DNA of 9,696 nt from Candidatus Kapaibacterium sp. (GTDB taxonomy: Bacteria; Bacteroidota; Ignavibacteria; Kapaibacteriales; UBA2268): contig CALHRB010000127.1 in the NCBI GenBank assembly GCA_938038165.1, positions 1-9,696 on the forward strand, given 5' to 3'. This document shows positions 1 through 6,343 of the stretch, one piece after another (within the stretch, counting starts at the first letter, position 1; every line of letters begins with the position of its first letter). The position numbers and the translations under genes are program-made. The notes below the pieces were generated by a model. The model was not told the origin of the DNA. It ran no database searches and was given only the letters and a program-made list of their open reading frames with translations.

Positions 1-927
1 GCATTTTTTATATTTTTGATCAACAGGTCAATTATTTCGGCAACTGCCGGAGGGTCTTTTTTAATAATAATAGCAATTGTAGATCTTTTTATAGCAGGAA
101 TCTCATTCAATCAGAATCCTCAGAATCCAGCTGAATCATACAAACTAAGCCCACAACTTAAATCTTTATTAGAACCAAAATTACCTAAAGATATCTTCAG
201 GGTCAATGCAAGGATTTATCAACCCGTTAGCTTTATGCCTTTTCAGAGAAATCAGGGATTAGTGGATAATATCATGCTAATCGAAGGATATAACCCTTTG
301 GTTCTTCAGAGAGCGAAACCACCATTAAATGATACTAAAACAATTTTTGATTTATATAATATTAAATATCAAATTAACGTTGATTTGGAAAAAGGTTCAT
401 GGTCATTTATCGAACGAGATAGCTATTTTAGTAGAGCTTATTTGGTTAACTCTGTTAATGTAATTCCTGATTCTTTACTAAAAGAGAAAATGGCAAATGA
501 ATCAATTGACTACCGTAAAAATGTTGTCTTAGAAGAAGTTCCAAATATCAAACTACCTGAAGTGATTGATACAATTCCTGATTATGTTGTATGCGAAGAT
601 TACCAGAGTAATTATTCAAGATACAAAGTCAATACTTCTCAATCAGCAATCCTTGTATTTAGTGAGATTTGGTATCCTGGCTGGAAAGTATATATTGACT
701 CAAAACCGGAAAAAATTTACAGGGCTAATTATTGTTTTATGGGAGTACCCATATTAAAAGGAAAACACAAAGTTGAACTTAAGTTCGAATCTGATTCATT
801 TAGCAAAGGATTGATTATATCTTTGATAACCCTTTTCTTTTCAATAATTGGGGTTTTAATTTCTTTTAAGTTTGAAAACAACTTAAATTTACTTGATTTG
901 AAGCATAAAAGAAGGGAAGAAACTTAA
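1..927 (+). CDS. YfhO-family membrane protein, C-terminal part (5' end outside window)
   Basis: The reading frame is open through base 1, so the TTG at 16 is not taken as the start and the gene is cut by the window edge. Counting from that TTG, a hydrophobic segment lies at about residues 5-30, then a polar domain of about 230 residues, then a second membrane span at about 263-285 and a short basic tail. The polar part carries YfhO-like signatures: EGYNPL, FDLYNIKYQI (matching the family's 'llgVkYvi'), FSRAYLV (matching 'fPRaylV'), and near the end YPGWKVYID followed by GKHKVELKF. Known YfhO proteins are multi-spanning, glycosyltransferase-C-like envelope proteins linked to lipoteichoic acid glycosylation in Gram-positives; the role in this group is unknown. 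The missing N-terminal part should hold the other membrane helices. It converges on the STAS gene, and the two stop codons share bases 924-927. Family assignment is fairly sure; substrate cannot be told. Confidence 0.82.
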   Translation, partial: AFFIFLINRSIISATAGGSFLIIIAIVDLFIAGISFNQNPQNPAESYKLSPQLKSLLEPKLPKDIFRVNARIYQPVSFMPFQRNQGLVDNIMLIEGYNPLVLQRAKPPLNDTKTIFDLYNIKYQINVDLEKGSWSFIERDSYFSRAYLVNSVNVIPDSLLKEKMANESIDYRKNVVLEEVPNIKLPEVIDTIPDYVVCEDYQSNYSRYKVNTSQSAILVFSEIWYPGWKVYIDSKPEKIYRANYCFMGVPILKGKHKVELKFESDSFSKGLIISLITLFFSIIGVLISFKFENNLNLLDLKHKRREET

Positions 928-949
928 CTCAATTTCTTGGCAGCTTCTT
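909..949. terminator. Possible bidirectional hairpin over the convergent stop codons
   Basis: AAGAAG (909-914) and AAGAAA (917-922) can pair with CTTCTT (944-949) and TTTCTT (933-938), leaving a 10-base apical loop (923-932) that holds the shared TTAA stops, with a 2/5-base internal loop. For minus-strand transcripts the stem is followed by four T residues (bases 908-905 read in reverse); on the plus strand there is no T tract. The stem is AT-rich and weak, and most of it is coding sequence, so it may be chance. It is listed because convergent genes with no gap need some means of stopping transcription here. Confidence 0.25.
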
Positions 950-1265
950 CAATGCTTGAATAAAGCGTAAATATAAAGGTTAGTTTTGTTATAGAAAAAA
1001 TGTTTTTCAAATAATCGTTAACATTGCAAATTAAAAGTTTTCCACCATTTCTCTCAAAAAGTGCATTTGCTGAAAGTAGAACCCCCAAAGCAGTTGAATT
1101 GAGATATGATACTTCTTTTAAATTTAATATAACTTTATTTTTTTCTTCTTTTGCTAATTGTTTTAATTTGTTTCTTAATAAATCAATGTCTTCTATTGCA
1201 ACAAAGTCTCCAACAATATTTAATATAAGATAATTATCTTTTTCTTCAATGTTAAAAATAGGCAT
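924..1265 (-). CDS. Single-domain STAS protein (anti-sigma factor antagonist-like)
   Basis: A 113-residue protein consisting of one STAS domain, the usual size for SpoIIAA/RsbV-type antagonists. Seen: a beta-strand-rich N-terminus (YLILNIVGD), a predicted helix at 26-43, the core VILNLKEVSYLNSTALGVLL (45-64) and a C-terminal amphipathic helix. In SpoIIAA/RsbV the phosphorylated serine sits in a D-S-[ST]-G-L-G loop. Here the loop is N56-S57-T58-A59-L60-G61, so the phospho-acceptor serine is kept but the preceding Asp is Asn and the Gly is Ala. By family, it would work in the cytoplasm in a partner-switching circuit with a serine kinase/anti-sigma factor and a PP2C phosphatase; none of those partners is in this window. 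The ATG at 1265 is preceded by a GGAG ribosome-binding site, the clearest one here. It is 57 bases downstream of the nuclease gene, so it may be a separate unit or the operon tail. Confidence 0.88.
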   Translation of the reverse strand: MPIFNIEEKDNYLILNIVGDFVAIEDIDLLRNKLKQLAKEEKNKVILNLKEVSYLNSTALGVLLSANALFERNGGKLLICNVNDYLKNIFSITKLTFIFTLYSSIEEAAKKLS

Positions 1266-1270
1266 ATCAT

Positions 1271-1274
1271 CTCC
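1271..1274 (-). promoter_or_regulatory. Shine-Dalgarno sequence of the STAS gene
   Basis: On the minus strand GGAG lies five bases before the ATG at 1265. It supports this start. It stands out because the other genes here lack a comparable motif: tmk, proline dehydrogenase, rsmI and the LOG gene have AT-rich leaders, and the aminotransferase has only a weak AAAAGG eight bases upstream. Confidence 0.6.
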
Positions 1275-1322
1275 ATAATTAAATATTAAAAAAATACAAT
1301 ATAAAGAAAATTTATCTAAAAA

Positions 1323-2225
1323 TCAATCATTATCAGGCATTGTTAAGTCAAATTTAACTGACACTGGACAATGATCAGAAATTCTTTCAAGTTCTTGATC
1401 TCGCAAAATAGCACGAAAATCCAGACTACGAAGGCTATTTTTGATATATCTTGAATTAGTTGTTTTAGAAACCAATATATGGTCTATTGAATATGCATTT
1501 GGATATTTACAGCTTTTCAGATTTTCTGTTAAAAAAACAAAATTTGAGTCAAACTTGAAAATAGCGAAAAGATTGTTTTTTTTCCTCATTGGAGTATCGT
1601 TAAAATCACCGAGGATTATTATATCTTGTTCTTTTGTATTTCGCAAAATTGAATCAGCCCAAAAATGAGTTTTTTGAATTTGTGCTGCTCTTAGATCTTG
1701 TGATTTTTGAATTTTTTCTTTTGTATCTTCGTATTTCGAGGTAGATTTATAATGAACCACCATCATTACGAAATCGAAATTTCCGGCTTTACAATCAAAA
1801 ACGAGACCGGGTCTTGTCCTTCCTTCTTCTATAATAAGAGGAGTATATTCTTTAATGAAATCAACACGGATATTCTTTTTGTAAAGTAATCCAAGGTTTT
1901 GTTGATTGCCTTTTTTACCAAGGTAGGATTCAAATTCTGGAAGATACTTTGTAAGTAACTTTAAAGCTTTATAATTTTCTATTTCCTGAAGAGCTATTAT
2001 ATCAGCATCAGATTTTTTAATAATTTCAGCGATTAGTTTGTAATCTTCGGGAACTCTGTCAATTCGATCATTGATCATATCACCAAGCCATTCAATATTG
2101 AAGGTAGCAACAGTTAGATATTTAGAGGGGCTTTGTTTTGTTTCATCCGCCGACTCATCACTGTTACAGCCAAGAATGAATGTTAAAAGAACAAACAAAT
2201 AATTGAAATTTTTTAAAGCTTTCAA
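1323..2225 (-). CDS. Exported lipoprotein of the endonuclease/exonuclease/phosphatase superfamily
   Basis: A 300-residue protein. The N-terminus is a lipoprotein signal peptide: basic MKALKN, hydrophobic core, lipobox ILGC with the lipidated Cys at 20, followed by an acidic Ser-rich linker. The mature part has the full EEP (DNase I/exonuclease III fold) set: FNIEW with N43, LQEIEN with Q80-E81, VVHYKS with H158, GDFNDTP with D207 and N209, IDHILVS with D248-H249, and SDHCPV with D284-H285. All metal and catalytic positions appear intact, so it should be an active metal-dependent phosphodiesterase or phosphatase at the cell envelope; DNA, RNA or phosphate ester substrates cannot be told apart. 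The start is TTG at 2225: an in-frame TAG lies just upstream (2231-2229) and no later ATG would keep the signal peptide. The TTG overlaps the proline dehydrogenase stop in the bases TTGA, implying translational coupling. Confidence 0.88.
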   Translation of the reverse strand: MKALKNFNYLFVLLTFILGCNSDESADETKQSPSKYLTVATFNIEWLGDMINDRIDRVPEDYKLIAEIIKKSDADIIALQEIENYKALKLLTKYLPEFESYLGKKGNQQNLGLLYKKNIRVDFIKEYTPLIIEEGRTRPGLVFDCKAGNFDFVMMVVHYKSTSKYEDTKEKIQKSQDLRAAQIQKTHFWADSILRNTKEQDIIILGDFNDTPMRKKNNLFAIFKFDSNFVFLTENLKSCKYPNAYSIDHILVSKTTNSRYIKNSLRSLDFRAILRDQELERISDHCPVSVKFDLTMPDND

Positions 2226-3124
2226 TTTCTAAAAAAGATTGCTTTGAAAATATAACCAGCTATATCTGGATTTTCTTTTAATCTTCGTGTTGAATAGCCA
2301 TACCAGTCTTTGCCAAAAGGCACATAAATTCTTACATTATGACCTTTTCTTAATAATTCATTTCTTTTTTCTTCCCGAACTCCAAGAAGCATTTGAAATT
2401 CATATTCGGACTTAGATATTAATCTTTCCTTAATTAAATATTCAGCATTTTCGATTAGTGGCTCATCGTGGGTGGCTATTCCTGCATACATACCATTATC
2501 AATAATTAATCTAAGCAGCTTTTTATAGTTATTCCGGACTTCTTCTCTTTCTTGATATGCAATATCGGGCGATTCTTTATAAATTCCTTTGCAAAGCCTT
2601 ATGGAAGGTTTATATGATATTAATGATTTGATATCGTCTTCGCTTCTTTTCATATATGCCTGAATGACAATACCAACATTGTCTAAACCCTCGGCTCTCA
2701 ATTTTCTGTATAAGTCCAATGTTAAAGATGTATAAGGGGAATTCTCCATATCAAGTCTGACAAAAAGATTTAAATCATTTGCTTTTTTGACTATTGCACT
2801 TATATTTTCATAACCAAATTTTTCATCAATTCCTAACCCCAATGAGGTTGGTTTTATTGATAAATAACTATCGAGAGAGTACTCATTAATAGCATCCAAA
2901 ACCTTTGAGACCATCTCTTTTTCATGTAAAGCTCGTTCTTTGGTTGTAACAAATTCACCGAGCACATCAATAGTGGTTTTTCCTCCAAGCTTTTGGAAAT
3001 CCTGAGTTACTCTGACTGCATCGCTTAATTCGTCGCCGGCGATATATTTTTTTGCTACTTGATGTATAATTCCTCTGGGAATTAACGGCATTGTTTTAAT
3101 AATTAACTGGTTTAACATCTTCAT
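2222..3124 (-). CDS. Proline dehydrogenase (FAD-dependent, monofunctional)
   Basis: A 300-residue protein of the short monofunctional PRODH type (as in Bacillus and Thermus), not the long bifunctional PutA. It oxidises L-proline to delta1-pyrroline-5-carboxylate, passing electrons through FAD to the respiratory chain. Visible in barrel order: SIKPTSLGLGID (K91), VRLDMENSPYT (D125), VIQAYMKRSEDD, IRLCKGIYKE (R176, K179), GIATHDEP (H219, D220), EFQMLLGVR, and YVPFGKDWYGY followed by the substrate-binding Arg pair R280-R281 and RLKENP. The usual 'YGYFMRRL' is YGYSTRRL here. The ATG at 3124 has no Shine-Dalgarno; an alternative ATG lies two codons in. It begins 8 bases after the metalloprotease stop, and its stop overlaps the nuclease start. 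No P5C dehydrogenase gene, needed to complete proline to glutamate, is in the window. I give no symbol because putA, putB and fadM are all used for this type. Confidence 0.93.
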   Translation of the reverse strand: MKMLNQLIIKTMPLIPRGIIHQVAKKYIAGDELSDAVRVTQDFQKLGGKTTIDVLGEFVTTKERALHEKEMVSKVLDAINEYSLDSYLSIKPTSLGLGIDEKFGYENISAIVKKANDLNLFVRLDMENSPYTSLTLDLYRKLRAEGLDNVGIVIQAYMKRSEDDIKSLISYKPSIRLCKGIYKESPDIAYQEREEVRNNYKKLLRLIIDNGMYAGIATHDEPLIENAEYLIKERLISKSEYEFQMLLGVREEKRNELLRKGHNVRIYVPFGKDWYGYSTRRLKENPDIAGYIFKAIFFRN

Positions 3125-3132
3125 ATAACTGT

Positions 3133-5643
3133 TTAATTAATTATACTTATAATAAAAACTTTCTGCCCTCTATTAGATTTTAGTAGGAGATAATAAATTC
3201 CCTGACTGATTTTTGGCATTTCGATGTCTTTTTGATAAAATCCGGGATTTTGGCTCCATACTTGAGCTAAATGAGCAATTTTATTTCCCAATAAATCAAA
3301 TAGATCAATATCAAATGATTCAAAACCATTTTCTAACTTGTATTTGATAGTTAATTTATTAGTTGAACAGGAGTGAATAACTTTAGATTGGTCAATGGGT
3401 TCAGTTTTATCCAATGAATTTTCATCTATACCAGTCAGACAAGTGTCAATAGTAAAAAAGTAATCACTTGTATCAAGGTAAATAATAGAATCTGGTTTGG
3501 TATATAATCGTATTAATGCCTGATTAGTTGGTTTGAATGGAACAGCCCAGGTATAAGAATTTGTATTGGGTTTGAATGAGCCGAGTGTTACTCTTTGCCA
3601 ATTTAGTCCGTTATTTGTAGTGTATTCAATAAATATAGTGCTGACAAAATCAGAAGTCCATTCAATATCATAAGACGATGAGGCGCATAGAACTTCTCCA
3701 CCATTAGGTTTGATTAATTTAGCTCTCTGTGCTCCAATGGCAAATATTGAACTTTCAGAGATAACAGATTCATCTGGTAAAGAAATTAACCTTAATTTGC
3801 ATTCATTACTATTAATTGAGGGTATAATCCATTTATAAGTATAACCATTAACTTTTTCTTGTAAAGTTAACCAAGTTTTTCCGTTATCAGAGGAAAATTC
3901 GATTCTAACGCTATCAACAAAATAAGTTGTCCAACTAAGATTGAGAGTTTCCCGATGTCCAAACCTCTGGTCTTCGAATGTATTATCGAGAATGATTTGT
4001 GGGCTTACAATAGAAAATGTTTTTAAGGATTTATCAAAAATAGATGGATTATCTGAATTTTCAATTAAGACCAATACATTCCAAGCAGTGATATTAGGGA
4101 GTTGCCAGATGATTTCGTTGTCTGATGCTTTAATTCTATTTCGTAGTTCTATCCAAGTTAATCCGCTATCGAGGGAATATTTGACATTGACGTTGTTTAT
4201 ATTTGAGACCCTCCATCTAATTTTTAAATTGGTATTAGCTCTATAAATCTTTTCTCCCAAGGGGTCAAGTAAGAAAACTTTTGGTGTTTGAGAAGGACTG
4301 GAGCATTTAGCATTTTCAGCAGCCTTTCTCATTATTGTAATACATCGGGGGTGAAAATTTAAATCAACACTCCTTGATGGATGAGTCAGATGGCAATAAC
4401 TCATTATTGTTCCAAGAACAGGCTTTGCTCTACCGCTTTGAATACAAGCATCGTAAATACCTCCTGGGTCTGTCTTTGTTATGCATGTATCTATTGGGGG
4501 AATGAAATAATCACAGTTATGTGTGTGCGGTGAGCTAAAATTATGACCAATCTCGTGCGCAGCACAGTTTACATCCCAAGTGTAATTCATTGTTGGATAT
4601 TTTCCGTTTCCTCTTATACCAAACACAGAATACCCTAAAGATTTATTGCAAAGAGTCCCAAAATTTGGTGAGCCGCTAAAAGCTATTCCTGCTACAGTAG
4701 TGTTTGCAGGTTGATTGGATAAATCTGCAAATAGACAGGTTATAGCTCTGTCAACAGATTTATTATACCACAGGGATGGCATTAATGATAACTTGTCCGA
4801 AAGATTTTCAGTTCCTCTGTATGGATCTTTTGATTCATCTTGCCAGATTAAGACATAAGAAACTAATAGATTAACATTTAAGTTATCCTGATAAATCTTC
4901 GAAACTTGTGTCATAACACCAGCTATATAAGTGGTAGCTTTTTGAAAATCACTCCCCATGAGTACAAAAAAATCATAGGTTGCTTCGCAAGCAACTTTTA
5001 TTTCTAACATATTAGTAGATAAAATTTCGTCATTCTTATGAAGAAATAAATCATCAGCTTCGTTTGTTGTTATTTGGCTATTATCTGTTAAACAAACGAA
5101 GTTATTTGGATTGTCAGAAGAAATATGAGATAATAATATATGCTCACTTGATTTTGAAGTCTCAATTATCGGGGATATAGAATATACAAAGCCCTCTTCG
5201 TTTTTTATATAGCTGAATAATTGACCATTTGCATAATTGATAAAAACATAAGAATTGGGCTGATTCTTGATTTTTCCTTTGAATGATATTATTGAAGGAG
5301 GGGACATTTTGATTAATCCGTCCTTAGTTCCAGCATACCATTCGGTTTTATCATCAAATGCTGACTGAACTGGGATTAACTCTAAGTCACCTAAATCCTG
5401 GGTCGAAATAGGAAAGGATTTTATTTCCAACTCATATAAATTAGAATTGAAAATTTCATCTGCTCTTTCATTAATTAATCTGAATTTTAATTCTTTAGTG
5501 TTTGCCAGATTTAAGTCTGATTTATTATTAAAAATAATAAAATCACTAGAATTATATGAATGCTCAAATGAAAAAGCTTTTAAATTAAAAAGAAAAAAGA
5601 AAAACAAAGAGACTTTAAATATATATATCATTCTTCTTATCAT
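3133..5643 (-). CDS. Secreted M12B (reprolysin)-like zinc metalloprotease with T9SS C-terminal sorting domain
   Basis: An 836-residue exported protein. Order: signal peptide (about 1-25: basic MIRR, very Phe-rich core); propeptide-like region (about 30-210); catalytic domain (about 215-447); three Ig-like repeats (about 455-546, 548-637, 640-732); C-terminal sorting domain (about 755-836). The zinc site is HEIGHNFSSPH with H363, E364, H367 and H373, followed by THNCD, and the Met-turn is GTIMSYCHL (M414), a metzincin arrangement. Ten cysteines in the catalytic part suggest disulfides and extracytoplasmic folding. Each Ig-like repeat has a core such as YSLDSGLTW, FSSDNGKTW or YTTNNGLNW and closes with W-x-(I/V/L)-P. 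The end (FDLLGNKI ... GIYYLLLKS ... KVFIISI) resembles type A T9SS domains, so surface anchoring or release through T9SS is expected. Oddity: the zinc motif usually has Gly at position +7 (HExxHxxGxxH) but S370 is here. The start ATG at 5643 overlaps the tmk stop; M5 is an alternative. Confidence 0.9.
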   Translation of the reverse strand: MIRRMIYIFKVSLFFFFLFNLKAFSFEHSYNSSDFIIFNNKSDLNLANTKELKFRLINERADEIFNSNLYELEIKSFPISTQDLGDLELIPVQSAFDDKTEWYAGTKDGLIKMSPPSIISFKGKIKNQPNSYVFINYANGQLFSYIKNEEGFVYSISPIIETSKSSEHILLSHISSDNPNNFVCLTDNSQITTNEADDLFLHKNDEILSTNMLEIKVACEATYDFFVLMGSDFQKATTYIAGVMTQVSKIYQDNLNVNLLVSYVLIWQDESKDPYRGTENLSDKLSLMPSLWYNKSVDRAITCLFADLSNQPANTTVAGIAFSGSPNFGTLCNKSLGYSVFGIRGNGKYPTMNYTWDVNCAAHEIGHNFSSPHTHNCDYFIPPIDTCITKTDPGGIYDACIQSGRAKPVLGTIMSYCHLTHPSRSVDLNFHPRCITIMRKAAENAKCSSPSQTPKVFLLDPLGEKIYRANTNLKIRWRVSNINNVNVKYSLDSGLTWIELRNRIKASDNEIIWQLPNITAWNVLVLIENSDNPSIFDKSLKTFSIVSPQIILDNTFEDQRFGHRETLNLSWTTYFVDSVRIEFSSDNGKTWLTLQEKVNGYTYKWIIPSINSNECKLRLISLPDESVISESSIFAIGAQRAKLIKPNGGEVLCASSSYDIEWTSDFVSTIFIEYTTNNGLNWQRVTLGSFKPNTNSYTWAVPFKPTNQALIRLYTKPDSIIYLDTSDYFFTIDTCLTGIDENSLDKTEPIDQSKVIHSCSTNKLTIKYKLENGFESFDIDLFDLLGNKIAHLAQVWSQNPGFYQKDIEMPKISQGIYYLLLKSNRGQKVFIISIIN

Positions 5644-6257
5644 GTTTGATTTAGGAAAAATTTTTGATTAATGTGATTGATGATTTGATTGTATGTTTCT
5701 TCGACTGTCCCATTAGCGTTAATTATAATAACCCTGTCTGGTTCTTCAATGGCTATTTTTTTATAACCTTCAATAACTTTTTCAAAAAAAGAATTTCCAG
5801 ATTTTTCGATGTTATCAAGGACTCTGTCTTTCGAACGGGCTAAAGCTTCGTTAATTTCTAAATCAAGATAGAAAGTAATATCAGGTTTTAAACCGTTTGT
5901 CGAAAGATGATTACAAATATTTATGATGTTCAAATCTATTCCTCTACCATAGCCCTGATAAGCCGTGGTAGAGTCAAAATATCTATCACTGATGACTGCA
6001 GTTCCTGCATTCAACTCTTTTTTAATAATATTTTGTGTTAAATGGCTTCTTGCAGCTTCAAATAGGAGTAATTCAATTTCTGGATTTAGCACATATTCTG
6101 ATGTTAATAAAATATCTCTGATTTTTTCTGAAAATTCGGTTCCGCCAGGCTCCCTTAGAATTAAAGTTTTAAATCCCTTTCTATTCAGGAAATCTGATAA
6201 TAATTTTGCATGTGTTGATTTCCCACATCCATCTATACCTTCAAATGTAATAAACAT
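5640..6257 (-). CDS. tmk: Thymidylate kinase (dTMP kinase)
   Basis: A 205-residue cytoplasmic P-loop kinase of the usual length, converting dTMP and ATP to dTDP and ADP in dTTP synthesis. Seen: FEGIDGCGKST with the P-loop at 7-15; REPGGTEFSEKIR (35-47), the dTMP-binding REPGG motif; DRYFDSTTAYQGYGRG (91-106) with the DRY motif and the thymine-contacting segment; and a LID region around RSKDR (141-145) ending FFEKVIEGY. The family's 'DRIE' at the LID end reads DNIE here (N149), a mild deviation. The ATG at 6257 is the first Met in frame and fits the family N-terminus; it has an AT-rich leader without a Shine-Dalgarno. It follows rsmI after 86 bases and its TGA stop overlaps the metalloprotease ATG by four bases, so a core nucleotide kinase is coupled to an exported protease. 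Confidence 0.96.
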   Translation of the reverse strand: MFITFEGIDGCGKSTHAKLLSDFLNRKGFKTLILREPGGTEFSEKIRDILLTSEYVLNPEIELLLFEAARSHLTQNIIKKELNAGTAVISDRYFDSTTAYQGYGRGIDLNIINICNHLSTNGLKPDITFYLDLEINEALARSKDRVLDNIEKSGNSFFEKVIEGYKKIAIEEPDRVIIINANGTVEETYNQIINHINQKFFLNQT

Positions 6258-6275
6258 TTTTATTCACATTAAAAA

Positions 6276-6328
6276 AACAAATTTAAGCAATATTTTCATA
6301 TTTATGACACATTTGGAATGAATTTGTT
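6276..6328 (-). terminator. Inverted repeat with T7 tract between rsmI and tmk (possible weak terminator or attenuator)
   Basis: In the 86-base gap, AACAAATT (6328-6321 on the minus strand) can pair with AATTTGTT (6283-6276), directly followed by seven T residues in all counting into the arm (6277-6271). The 37-base loop can hold a second small hairpin, AATAT-GAAA-ATATT (6302-6289). The outer stem has one G:C pair and a long loop, so it is not a strong intrinsic terminator. It could separate the rsmI unit from the tmk unit, or be chance. Confidence 0.22.
6278..6285 (-). promoter_or_regulatory. Candidate -7 box of a tmk promoter
   Basis: The minus strand reads TAAATTTG, matching the TAnnTTTG -7 element known from Bacteroidetes primary sigma factor promoters, 20 bases before the tmk ATG. 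No clear TTTG -33 element is at the usual distance, and such matches arise by chance in AT-rich DNA. The leader would be very short. The same bases also form one arm of an inverted repeat. Confidence 0.22.
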
Positions 6329-6343
6329 ACAAGTTAAATAGTT

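Noticed and set aside
16..18. TTG as a true start of the YfhO-like gene
   Set aside because: The frame stays open to base 1 with hydrophobic codons, and YfhO proteins are much longer than 303 residues, so the gene continues outside the window.
1441..1889. Plus-strand open frames opposite the nuclease lipoprotein gene
   Set aside because: The minus strand carries all EEP catalytic motifs; the plus-strand frames are short, Phe-rich by-products of AT-rich antisense sequence.
924..5643. STAS protein plus nuclease plus protease as a defence or toxin system
   Set aside because: The nuclease is a lipoprotein, the protease is exported through T9SS, and proline dehydrogenase lies between; no sensor, NTPase or immunity-like gene is present.
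5965..6321. Plus-strand open frame of 118 codons opposite the tmk 5' end
   Set aside because: It is antisense to the P-loop and DRY-motif regions of tmk; its composition is that of a shadow frame and no family is recognised.
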